Source of the DNA: Deltaproteobacteria bacterium
GTDB taxonomy: Bacteria; Desulfobacterota; Dissulfuribacteria; Dissulfuribacterales; QOAL01
NCBI GenBank assembly: GCA_026986785.1
Contig: JALSNW010000051.1
Location: forward strand, 186,001 to 250,000
Reading direction: 5' to 3'
DNA length: 64,000 bases
Position 1 is the first letter of the stretch. Every line of letters begins with the position of its first letter. The notes below the pieces were generated by a model. That model searched no databases and was not told where the DNA came from. It saw only the letters and a program-made list of their open reading frames with translations. Below, in pieces: positions 32,603-41,123 of this stretch. The position numbers and the translations under genes were made by a program.

Positions 32603-33349
32603 ATGATAAGGGAAACCAATCCGTCCTCCTTTGGCATATTTAGTAAAGGAGTTGATGTCAGTAATGATGAATTGGCCTTTCTGATCGAGTGTGAAAAGGC
32701 CAAAGCTGCACATAAGATCCTGCGGCAACACAAGTACTTCTATTCTCCTTTGCTCAAAGGATATGATGAGACCAAAGGTATCCTTGTCTTTGAAAAGATA
32801 GAGGCCATGGAGCCTCTTTCTTGTCACATGGATGCTGTGTGGTTCCACAGGGCTGGCGAACTCCTTGCCTTGATACACACTCGATTGCATCTGCCAGAAG
32901 AAATTTCGATTGTCAGATATGAGGATAAAGGCAGGAAAGGCAATGTATATGTCCATGGAGATTTCATGCCCAACAATCTCTGTATCTCCAAGGGACGGTT
33001 GGTGGTTTTCGATTGGGGAGTGCGTCCCTGGATATCACAGGTCTATACCATGGCTTCACCTGTTGTGGATTTGGCTGCCTTCATGGCCCCATGGTGGGTG
33101 CCGCTATGGTGGGATTTCCAGTTTCCCTTGGACAAATTGAATCTATTTTTCCAGGCATATGTAAAAAGGGCAGGGGTTGATGATAAGACAGTCAATGCCC
33201 TAAAAAACGAATTGGGACGGGAACTTATTATGCACAAGATATATCATCAGAAGGAAATCAAAAAAAGGCCATTTTGGAAACGTCCATTACATCAGATGAA
33301 GCTGGTCGTGAATTACCTTAGAACAAGGCATGGAATCATCAATGGTTGA
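32603..33349 (+). CDS. aminoglycoside/choline-kinase-like phosphotransferase
   Basis: The 248-residue protein has the APH/ChoK kinase catalytic core: V-H-G-D-F-M-P-N-N-L (H-G-D-x4-N, with the catalytic aspartate and metal-binding asparagine), followed by V-V-F-D-W-G (the DxG-equivalent metal aspartate). The N-terminal lobe is short and the glycine-rich nucleotide loop is not obvious. Proteins of this type in polysaccharide clusters can add phosphate to a sugar or small precursor, or modify a lipid-linked glycan. It lies 19 bases after the epimerase and overlaps the methyltransferase by 20. Confidence 0.78.
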   Translation: MIRETNPSSFGIFSKGVDVSNDELAFLIECEKAKAAHKILRQHKYFYSPLLKGYDETKGILVFEKIEAMEPLSCHMDAVWFHRAGELLALIHTRLHLPEEISIVRYEDKGRKGNVYVHGDFMPNNLCISKGRLVVFDWGVRPWISQVYTMASPVVDLAAFMAPWWVPLWWDFQFPLDKLNLFFQAYVKRAGVDDKTVNALKNELGRELIMHKIYHQKEIKKRPFWKRPLHQMKLVVNYLRTRHGIING

Positions 33350-34085
33350 CATATCCTTTCAAGACTATCGGGACAGTCACAAAGGACCTTCAAAGGTCAA
33401 GGAATATGATCCACAATTCTGGATATCAGGCACCACAAATCACCTCTTTTGGGAGATCGAGCGCATACTGCTAAAGGAAATAATAGATAAAATGGACCCC
33501 TATCCCAAAAGAGCGCTTGATTTCGCCTGTGGTACAGGCAGGGTCTTATCTTTTCTGGAGAAACATATCGAGGAAACCCACGGTGTTGACATCTCCAGTG
33601 ATATGTTGAGGGTGGCACGCAGTCGATGTAAAAGTTCATCCTTGCTCGAAGGAGATCTCACCACCAATCCAGCGCTTCTGGACAAACGATTTGATCTGGT
33701 TACTGCCTTTCGATTTTTTCTGAATGCCCAGCCTACATTGAGAAAAAGCGCCTTGGAGGCCATTGCCTTGAGATTGAAGAAAGATGGATTGCTGGTGGCC
33801 AACTTTCATCTGAATCCTCTTAGCTTGACAGGAGGCTATTTAAGATTCAGGTACTTGTTGAAGGGTACCAAACGTCGTGCCATGTTGACACTGAACGAGG
33901 CCAAGGCGATTCTCGAAGATTCTGGATTCGAGCCAGTTGAAGTGAGAGGTTATGGCTACTTGTTTCACAGACGTAAATACGTGCGTTTTATCCGCTTACG
34001 TGCCCCTCTTGAGAAGGTATTGTCAAGAACTAACCCTTTGCCGTCTCTTGCAATGAATTTTCTTATTGCTGCAAAACCCAAGTGA
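33330..34085 (+). CDS. class I SAM-dependent methyltransferase
   Basis: The 251-residue protein has motif I L-D-F-A-C-G-T-G-R-V, motif II G-V-D-I-S-S-D-M, an acidic loop L-E-G-D-L and L-R-L-K-K-D-G-L-L-V-A-N-F. It lacks a membrane anchor. It may methylate a sugar hydroxyl or carboxyl during assembly of the glycan. Two ATG codons, at 33330 and 33342, are possible starts; the first overlaps the kinase-like gene by 20 bases. The C-terminal 80 residues have basic and hydrophobic clusters of unknown role. Confidence 0.8.
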   Translation: MESSMVDISFQDYRDSHKGPSKVKEYDPQFWISGTTNHLFWEIERILLKEIIDKMDPYPKRALDFACGTGRVLSFLEKHIEETHGVDISSDMLRVARSRCKSSSLLEGDLTTNPALLDKRFDLVTAFRFFLNAQPTLRKSALEAIALRLKKDGLLVANFHLNPLSLTGGYLRFRYLLKGTKRRAMLTLNEAKAILEDSGFEPVEVRGYGYLFHRRKYVRFIRLRAPLEKVLSRTNPLPSLAMNFLIAAKPK

Positions 34086-34151
34086 TTTACCCACACTGCC
34101 ATCTACTGTCGTTAATTTGGGTTACTTATTGGGTCTAATTTATATAACATC

Positions 34152-35471
34152 ATGGCCTCAGGGATAAACGATTTTACCAATACTTTTATCGCTCGTGTTT
34201 TTAATGTTGGATTGACGATTGCAATTCAGGGCTGCCTTGCTTGGTTTCTTCTTCCTGCTGGTCGTGGTTCTTATGCTGTCTGTTTGATTTTCACTAGTTT
34301 GCTTATTTATGTATTTTCATTGGGCAGTGATATTGCATTTAGTTATTTTGTGTCTTCAAAAAGATTATCCCTTTCCGAATCAATTACCATAAGTTTTGTT
34401 CTGATCTCGCTGATTTCATTTTGTGCTATTTTTTGTGGTTATATAGTTTTGCAGCTTCCATTTGCTTTTATATCCAAGGCATCATATAGTGCTTTTTTGT
34501 TGTCTTTATTTTATGTTCCTTGTTTATTATATGCGAATATTTATCTTCAACTTTTTACTGCAATTGGTAGTTTTCAGCTTTATGGTTTTTTGCTGGTTCT
34601 TCGTGAGTTGAATAGACTTATCTTGGTGTTGTTTTTTGTGCTCTGGTTGTCTTATGGCGTCGAAGGTGCTCTTCTTGCAAATATATGTTCAGATTTAATA
34701 ATTATTTTCTTGTCTTTGTTTTTTTATTTTTTTAGATTTCATGTAAAATTAGTTAGAATACACTGGTTATCTTTAAAGAACATCTTATCATATGGTGTTC
34801 GTTATTATCTTGGTAGATTAAGTAATATTTTAAATTTCCATATTGCTACAATTATATTGGCTTTTTTTGCTACTAAAGAAGAAATAGGCTTGTTTTCTGT
34901 CGCAATTGCTTTGACAGTGAGGATTGAGATGATCCCAGATGTTTTTTTCGCAGTCATCTTTCCCAGGGTCGCAGCCAGTACGACAGGACGACAGGAACTG
35001 GTGGCCCAATGCGCCCGTATAAGTGGTCTAATTTGCGGTATTATCTTGATACTGCTTGGTATATTTGCTCAACCCATTATTAAGATGCTCTTTTCTCCAG
35101 CATTTCTGGCTTCTGTCTCATTGGTGCGCATTTTGATAATTGGAACAATTGTAAGATGTGGGGCAAAGATATTTGTATCGTATCTGCTTGGGACAGACCA
35201 TCCAGGTATTGCTTCCATAAGTGTAGCAATAGGTGTCTTGATAAATATCATCCTTATTTATACATTGTTCCCAATTTTTCAACTAAATGGTGCTGCAGTC
35301 AGTGTGACAATAAATTACTTGTTCAGTTCATTGATCTTAATTGTAAGTTTTAGATATCTTACTGGTCTCACTTTTCGTGAAATACTTGTGCCCAGTAGAT
35401 CGGATCTTGCATTTTTACAATCTGCTATTCGTAGCAGATTTTTTCGATCTACCAGTAAAAATATTGCTTAG
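34152..35471 (+). CDS. wzx: Wzx-type lipid-linked oligosaccharide flippase
   Basis: The 439-residue protein has about twelve to fourteen hydrophobic helices across its length with short loops, a polysaccharide-synthesis MATE/MVF-type exporter that flips undecaprenyl-linked repeat units across the inner membrane. Pairs such as S-Y-G-V-R-Y-Y-L-G-R-L-S-N-I and R-I-E-M-I-P-D-V-F in the middle are typical of Wzx. The gene is clearly richer in A+T than its neighbours, as wzx and wzy often are. It is followed two bases later by the AsnB-type gene. Confidence 0.85.
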   Translation: MASGINDFTNTFIARVFNVGLTIAIQGCLAWFLLPAGRGSYAVCLIFTSLLIYVFSLGSDIAFSYFVSSKRLSLSESITISFVLISLISFCAIFCGYIVLQLPFAFISKASYSAFLLSLFYVPCLLYANIYLQLFTAIGSFQLYGFLLVLRELNRLILVLFFVLWLSYGVEGALLANICSDLIIIFLSLFFYFFRFHVKLVRIHWLSLKNILSYGVRYYLGRLSNILNFHIATIILAFFATKEEIGLFSVAIALTVRIEMIPDVFFAVIFPRVAASTTGRQELVAQCARISGLICGIILILLGIFAQPIIKMLFSPAFLASVSLVRILIIGTIVRCGAKIFVSYLLGTDHPGIASISVAIGVLINIILIYTLFPIFQLNGAAVSVTINYLFSSLILIVSFRYLTGLTFREILVPSRSDLAFLQSAIRSRFFRSTSKNIA

Positions 35472-35473
35472 TT

Positions 35474-37444
35474 ATGTGTGGAATATGCGGAATAATCAAT
35501 ATAGATGGGACCCCAGTCAATCCTGATGTAATCATTAGTATGCGGGATGTTATGTCCAATAGAGGGCCAGATGACAAGGGTGCTGTCCTGCTAAGGGGTG
35601 CTTCCCAAGGGAGAGGGGAGAGATGTTTGAGATTTCAAGAGTTACAAGAGATAGAGGCCCAGCATCTGAACTCTGGTTATAATATCGGTTTGGCCCATAG
35701 GCGTCTTTCCATAATAGATTTATCTCATGATGGCCGTCAGCCAATGTCTAACGAAACCGAGACCGTATGGATAACCTTTAATGGTGAAATCTACAATTTT
35801 TTAGAACTTAGGCAGGAGCTTGAAGTTAGAGGCCATAGGTTCAGGACGAGAACGGATACCGAAGTTATTGTGCAGGCGTATGAGGAATGGGGTACAGACT
35901 TTGTCTGTCATTTGAGAGGTATGTTTGCCATAGCTATTTGGGATGTTGAAAGATCCCTGTGTGTCTTGACTCGTGACCGCTTTGGAATCAAACCGCTTTT
36001 TTATTATTGGGATGGCAAGCACCTGATCTTCTCCTCAGACATCAACAGCTTGATGTTAAGTGGCCTGATAGAACCAGAAATTTCTCCAGAATCGGTTCTC
36101 CAATATTTCAAATATCATTATATCCCGGCCCCTAATACGATTTATAAGGAAGTGTATGCGGTCCTGCCTGGCGAAGAATTAGTGGTATTCAATGGATATA
36201 TGGACAAACGGGAATTTTGGCAACCCTGTTTGGCCCAGACCATTTCGGATGAGAAAGAGGCTATTGAACTTGTGGAGTCCAAGTTGAAAGAGGCGGTCGA
36301 TATTCATCTCGTAGCAGACGTGCCAATAGGCTCTTTCCTGAGTGGAGGAGTGGATTCAAGTCTGGTCACCCTATTCGCAAAGGAAATTACTGGTGATATA
36401 AATGCCTTTTGTATAGGCTTTAGGGAGCCCGAATTTGATGAGTCCAGTTACGCGCGAATGGTTGCAGATCGTTTGGGGGTTTCCCTAAAGGTTGACATGA
36501 TGGAACAGGTACCGCCTTTCGAGGAGATAATAAAGATAGTGGATTGCTGTGATCAACCCTTTGCAGACTCTTCTTTGATTGCCACCTATCAGGTCTGTAG
36601 GAATGCTCGGCACTATTTTCCTGTGGCCTTGTCTGGAGATGGTGGAGATGAGGTTTTTGCCGGTTATGGCTTTAGGCTGCAGAATATTTCTTCGTATTCA
36701 GACAGGCATCCAATGATTAATGGTGTGATGAATGCCATATTGTCAGCAGGGAAGATGTTAGGGACTTTTAACCGCTTTGCTATCGCATTTGAAAGATTGA
36801 AAAATTTTAAGGGGCGCTCTCTTGCCCAGAGATATATTTTTTATCATATCAAATCGCAACAAGCTGATGAGATAGTGCATCCGGACGTGTCCAAGGCCGG
36901 AGAGCCCCATCCTGATTTTATTAAGTCCCAAGTGGACAGGCATGGACTACCCAATAATCTTGAAGGCATGCTCGCCCTTTGTATCAAAAATAACCTGCCA
37001 AACGACATGCTGGTAAAGGTGGATCGTGCCAGCATGGCCAATTCCCTAGAAGTGCGTGTTCCTTTTTTGGATCATAGATTGGTCGAAACAGCGTTCATGC
37101 TGGCATCTTCTCTGAAACAGCCAGGTATAATAAGGACAAGGCCCAAATATATATTGAAAAAGATAGCAGAGAGGAATTTGCCCCATGAGTCGATTTATAG
37201 GAAAAAGAAGGGGTTCAGTGTACCAATGGGTAAATGGGCGGATACTAAAATCAACAGTTATTTGACAGAGGTCTTCAATTCGATTCCACGATCAGTTTAC
37301 GACTATCTGAATCCAGATATTGCAAGAAGAATCGACAATCCCCAAGAAATGACCTTGACATATACAGATCAATGGGCACTTTTTTGTTTTTTCATCTGGC
37401 ATGACAGACATCAGAAATCTAAGCATATCTGTAAAAGAATTTAG
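35474..37444 (+). CDS. AsnB-type glutamine amidotransferase (asparagine synthase family)
   Basis: The 656-residue protein begins M-C-G-I-C-G-I so Cys2 becomes the N-terminal nucleophile of the glutaminase domain after removal of the initiator methionine. The synthase domain has the pyrophosphatase loop S-G-G-V-D-S-S, and the blocks N-A-F-C-I-G-F, L-S-G-D-G-G-D-E-V-F-A-G-Y and V-D-R-A-S-M-A-N-S-L-E-V-R-V-P-F-L-D are present. In surface-polysaccharide clusters such enzymes often amidate a sugar carboxylate rather than make asparagine. That role is inference; no UDP-glucose dehydrogenase that would supply a uronic acid is seen in the cluster. It overlaps the next gene by 44 bases. Confidence 0.9.
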   Translation: MCGICGIINIDGTPVNPDVIISMRDVMSNRGPDDKGAVLLRGASQGRGERCLRFQELQEIEAQHLNSGYNIGLAHRRLSIIDLSHDGRQPMSNETETVWITFNGEIYNFLELRQELEVRGHRFRTRTDTEVIVQAYEEWGTDFVCHLRGMFAIAIWDVERSLCVLTRDRFGIKPLFYYWDGKHLIFSSDINSLMLSGLIEPEISPESVLQYFKYHYIPAPNTIYKEVYAVLPGEELVVFNGYMDKREFWQPCLAQTISDEKEAIELVESKLKEAVDIHLVADVPIGSFLSGGVDSSLVTLFAKEITGDINAFCIGFREPEFDESSYARMVADRLGVSLKVDMMEQVPPFEEIIKIVDCCDQPFADSSLIATYQVCRNARHYFPVALSGDGGDEVFAGYGFRLQNISSYSDRHPMINGVMNAILSAGKMLGTFNRFAIAFERLKNFKGRSLAQRYIFYHIKSQQADEIVHPDVSKAGEPHPDFIKSQVDRHGLPNNLEGMLALCIKNNLPNDMLVKVDRASMANSLEVRVPFLDHRLVETAFMLASSLKQPGIIRTRPKYILKKIAERNLPHESIYRKKKGFSVPMGKWADTKINSYLTEVFNSIPRSVYDYLNPDIARRIDNPQEMTLTYTDQWALFCFFIWHDRHQKSKHICKRI

Positions 37445-38696
37445 AGATAGGTTCTCTTTTATATTATTGTGTGTCTATGTCTTTGTTGCGCCTTTGGGCA
37501 CATTGTTTAGATTTTCATCCAAGGAGACTGCCTTGGGTGTGTCATCTGTTATACTCTTAAGTTTAATTGGATTATACTTTATTGATAGTCTATATGTTTT
37601 TCTTCGTAGAAAGATCTTTGTAATTTTATTATTATTGATTTTATGGCTTCTATTGTCATCTTTTTTTATTCTTGATGATACAACTCGTGCCTATACAAAT
37701 CTTATATTTTTGACAGGATATATTCTTTTTTGTATAGCTATTACATTAATTCATATTTCGTTATTTCGCTTGAGATTACTTTTTTTCTTTCTGTTTCTGG
37801 GGATATTTTTGTCTGCTGGCCTGACACTCATAGATTTTTTAGGAATAATCGATATTCCATATGTAAACATGTTGAAAATCTCAACAAAAGTCAATGGAGA
37901 AGAAATTTATCAAGCAAGTGGCTTTTTTATGAGGCGCTCAGCAATGGCTGCATATTTTTCTCTTGTCTTGCCAGCAAGTTTTATAATTTTTCTCAACCTC
38001 AGGCATAATTTTTTAAGAATCATATTAATCTCGACCTATTTCATGGGATTACTCGTTCTTATCTTGACTCATAATCTTGCTGGCATCACTGCTATATTGA
38101 TTTCTTGTATAATATATTTTCTATTTGGCTATAATGGCAATTTTCTATTGAAGTTGAGAAATATTTTGATATTATCTGGACTAATATTGTCTTTTGCTTT
38201 TGTTCTTGTTTTTAGGTTTCCGCAAGTAATTGATGTCTATATGTTTCGTATTCAAGTGCATTATTCTAATGCTCCAGTAAATGACGTATTTTTAGCAAAG
38301 CAGAAAGAATCTGATAATGAAAGATTGTATTTTTTAAAGCATGCAATTATGAATGTAGTAAAATGTCCTTTAGGACATGGATTGTCATATATCTCTACTT
38401 ATGAATATGGACTTACAGATCCACATAATATTATTACACAACTTATTTGGGGTTTAGGAATATTTTCGTTTTTTTGGTTCGCTTTATTTGTTGCTGTATT
38501 GATTAATATATTGAAGACAAGTAAAAACTTGAAAGATACTTATCGGTTTTATTTCGATTCCATAAAATATGGTTTATTTTCCTGGTTGATATGCGCTATG
38601 GCACATAATATAATTTTTACAGGTCTTGCATGGCTTTTCTTTGGTTTGATGATTAATTTTCACTATAGATATTTATGGTGTAATACTGATTTTTAG
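37401..38696 (+). CDS. Wzy-type polymerase / O-antigen ligase-like membrane protein
   Basis: The 431-residue protein has about eleven hydrophobic helices and a long, poorly hydrophobic periplasmic section (about residues 275-335), the plan of the Wzy and WaaL family. A G-H-G-L segment followed by a histidine-rich loop (D-P-H-N) after it is typical of the large catalytic loop. Family members either polymerise repeat units or ligate glycan to lipid A, and the two cannot be told apart by sequence. The coding sequence is strikingly A+T-rich, unlike AsnB upstream. It starts inside the 3' end of that gene, in another frame. Confidence 0.78.
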   Translation: MTDIRNLSISVKEFRDRFSFILLCVYVFVAPLGTLFRFSSKETALGVSSVILLSLIGLYFIDSLYVFLRRKIFVILLLLILWLLLSSFFILDDTTRAYTNLIFLTGYILFCIAITLIHISLFRLRLLFFFLFLGIFLSAGLTLIDFLGIIDIPYVNMLKISTKVNGEEIYQASGFFMRRSAMAAYFSLVLPASFIIFLNLRHNFLRIILISTYFMGLLVLILTHNLAGITAILISCIIYFLFGYNGNFLLKLRNILILSGLILSFAFVLVFRFPQVIDVYMFRIQVHYSNAPVNDVFLAKQKESDNERLYFLKHAIMNVVKCPLGHGLSYISTYEYGLTDPHNIITQLIWGLGIFSFFWFALFVAVLINILKTSKNLKDTYRFYFDSIKYGLFSWLICAMAHNIIFTGLAWLFFGLMINFHYRYLWCNTDF

Positions 38697-38716
38697 TATG
38701 TTAATTTTAGCTTAAA

Positions 38717-39883
38717 ATGGCAAGAGTATCTGACGAAAAAAAGTTGGTTTTTGTCCCTAATGGTGCCATTGGTTGGTATAATGGAAGATATTATTTGCAT
38801 AGGAGTTATAGGCCTTTCCTTGGTGAACTCCTGGAATATTTTGATTTCGTTATATTATCTCAACTGGCCGTTGATGTTTCAGAAAATAGCTTTGTCGATT
38901 GGCATCTTGACAATCGTTCAAATCTAAGAATAGTCACTCTCAATCTCTCGGTGAAACATTCCAATATAGTTTTAAAGATATTCAATTACATTACGGCCTT
39001 TTTAAGAGCCGCCCCTGTAGTAAAAAAAGAATCGTTCTTCTATTTATGTGTGCCTGGTCATATACCCATGATATACGCCATTTTGTGTAGAGTCTTAGGT
39101 AGAAAATATGCCCTCTATGTCAGGGGAGATTGGTCGAAAGGCATGATGAGATTTGGGGAGAAGGTCTATGCACATCTGTTCAGGCACGCCAGTTTTGTTT
39201 TGGTTACTGGACATGATTATCTTTCAAAGATCACGCCATTGAATATCCGCACCGAGCTTGTTGTTCCAATGATCGAGCTTTGCAGTAATGACCTTTATAT
39301 CCATAGAGATTTTGGCCTTGGGCATACGATAAACTTACTGTTTCTGAGCCGTATCGAACGGGCCAAGGGGATATTGGATCTACTGGATGCCTTTGAATCA
39401 CTGCGGAAAAAAGATGACAGACTACATTTGGTAATTGCCGGAGATGGCCCTGACTTCTCCCAGGTGCAAGAAAGGTGTAAGGCAAGAGGACTTGCCGAGT
39501 CCGTAACATTGACTGGTCTCGTCGATGACAGGGAAAAGATCAGGGAATTATACATGAGGAGCGATATCTTTATCTTGCCTTCTCATCATGAGGGCTTCCC
39601 CCGGGTTTTATACGAGGCAATGTGTTTTGGTCTTCCCATCATTACCACTTTTGTGGGATCCATTGGTTCAGTGATGAAACATGGTCGAAACTGTTTGAAG
39701 ATCCAGGCAGGTGATAAACTCGATATTGAACTGAAGGTATTAAATTTGATCAAAGATGAGAAGCTCAGGCAGAGGATTGGCAGGGGGGCAATAGAAACCA
39801 TGGCGACATTGTTTAAGGGATTTGATAAATCAAGCCATGCGAAACAAGTGATAGAGTGGACAAGGCATGCCGAGATCTATTAA
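38717..39883 (+). CDS. GT4-family glycosyltransferase
   Basis: The 388-residue GT-B-fold protein has a C-terminal nucleotide-sugar domain with L-F-L-S-R-I-E-R-A-K-G, L-V-I-A-G-D-G-P-D and the E-x7-E block H-E-G-F-P-R-V-L-Y-E-A-M-C-F-G-L-P-I-I, which is characteristic of GT4 retaining enzymes. The N-terminal half has a Y-N-G-R-Y acceptor-like segment and a basic, hydrophobic surface for membrane contact. It should add one sugar to the undecaprenyl-linked intermediate on the cytoplasmic face. It follows the wzy-like gene by 20 bases. Confidence 0.9.
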   Translation: MARVSDEKKLVFVPNGAIGWYNGRYYLHRSYRPFLGELLEYFDFVILSQLAVDVSENSFVDWHLDNRSNLRIVTLNLSVKHSNIVLKIFNYITAFLRAAPVVKKESFFYLCVPGHIPMIYAILCRVLGRKYALYVRGDWSKGMMRFGEKVYAHLFRHASFVLVTGHDYLSKITPLNIRTELVVPMIELCSNDLYIHRDFGLGHTINLLFLSRIERAKGILDLLDAFESLRKKDDRLHLVIAGDGPDFSQVQERCKARGLAESVTLTGLVDDREKIRELYMRSDIFILPSHHEGFPRVLYEAMCFGLPIITTFVGSIGSVMKHGRNCLKIQAGDKLDIELKVLNLIKDEKLRQRIGRGAIETMATLFKGFDKSSHAKQVIEWTRHAEIY

Positions 39884-39911
39884 CTACGATCACTGCCCAT
39901 AGTAGAGAGAT

Positions 39912-41123
39912 ATGAATTCCTCACTTAGAGCAAAGCGTCCACGTATTGCCAATATCATTGAAGAAGGTAAGCTCGGTGGTCCCCAGATCAGGATAGCCAA
40001 TGTTGCAAAGGCATTGATGCCAGACATAGATACCACTGTTGTTTTACCATTTGCAAATTCAGATAGATTTCGAGATCTGCTGGACCAATATTTCATCCCT
40101 TATCGCACCTTTCACATGAGTAAGATCACCAAAGATCCCAAGGTAGCCGTTCGTTACCTTTTTTTTTCGTGGTATGAGATAGTGCAACTTGCGCGTTATT
40201 TTCGTAAAGAAAATTTTGATCTTGTTCATGTCAGTGGCGGCTCTTGGCAGTACAAGGGGATAGTTGCAGGGAAATTAGCGGGGATAAAGGTTGTTTGGCA
40301 TCTGAATGATACATATGTGCCATGGATGATCTGTCAGTTATTTCGTTTTATTAATCCCTTGGCTGACGCATTTTTCTTTGCATCAAATAGGTCCAGGGAT
40401 TTTTATAAACCCTTTCTAAAAGGCCACAAACCAGAATTTATTATCCCTGCCCCAGTTGATTCAAGAGTGTTTGACCCAGAGATATCGTTAGCCAATATTG
40501 CGGATGGCTATAGACAAAAAGATAGGATGATCATTGGTACTGTTGCCAATGTCAATCCTGTAAAAGACCTGGAGACATTCATTAAGGCAGCTTCTATCTT
40601 GAATAGAAGATTTGACAATCTTTTTTTTGTTGTGATTGGATCTATTTTCGAAAGACAGAGGCCTTATCATGCAAAACTTCAGCTTCTTTGCAAGGAGCTT
40701 TCTGTGACGAATCTCGATTTTCTCGGACCCAAGAAGGATGTCCGTCCTTTTTTGAAGACCTTTGACGTATACTTATGTTCTTCCAGGGCGGAATCGTCTC
40801 CGCTTTCTGTCTGGGAGGCCATGAGCATGGCAAAACCTATTGTCTCAACAGATGTGGGTGATGTCTCGCTCTATGTCCAGAATCATGAAAATGGCTTTAT
40901 AGTGGGTGTTGGAGATGCTGTTGCCATGGCTGACAGGGTGGGCTATCTCATTAGAAATAGGGAAAAGAGGGTGGAATTCGGGCAAAAATCCAGGGCCATA
41001 GCCGTTGAAAAGTTAGATATGAGTTCTTGTATTAAGTTATACCTTAAGGCATACACTCAAATTTTAAGTAATGGGGGGAAGAGGCCATCAATCAAAATCC
41101 CCATAGAAAGGAATTCCCAATGA
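39912..41123 (+). CDS. GT4-family glycosyltransferase
   Basis: The 403-residue protein shows the GT4 pattern: G-G-P-Q-I-R near the start, a donor-binding region with I-G-T-V-A-N-V-N-P-V-K-D-L-E-T-F, V-I-G-S, L-D-F-L-G-P-K-K-D-V and S-S-R-A-E-S-S-P-L-S-V-W-E-A-M-S-M-A-K-P-I-V-S-T-D-V-G-D. Its family neighbours include many N-acetylglucosaminyl- or hexosyl-transferases, but donor and acceptor cannot be read. The C-terminal end overlaps the carbamoyltransferase start by four bases. Confidence 0.9.
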   Translation: MNSSLRAKRPRIANIIEEGKLGGPQIRIANVAKALMPDIDTTVVLPFANSDRFRDLLDQYFIPYRTFHMSKITKDPKVAVRYLFFSWYEIVQLARYFRKENFDLVHVSGGSWQYKGIVAGKLAGIKVVWHLNDTYVPWMICQLFRFINPLADAFFFASNRSRDFYKPFLKGHKPEFIIPAPVDSRVFDPEISLANIADGYRQKDRMIIGTVANVNPVKDLETFIKAASILNRRFDNLFFVVIGSIFERQRPYHAKLQLLCKELSVTNLDFLGPKKDVRPFLKTFDVYLCSSRAESSPLSVWEAMSMAKPIVSTDVGDVSLYVQNHENGFIVGVGDAVAMADRVGYLIRNREKRVEFGQKSRAIAVEKLDMSSCIKLYLKAYTQILSNGGKRPSIKIPIERNSQ

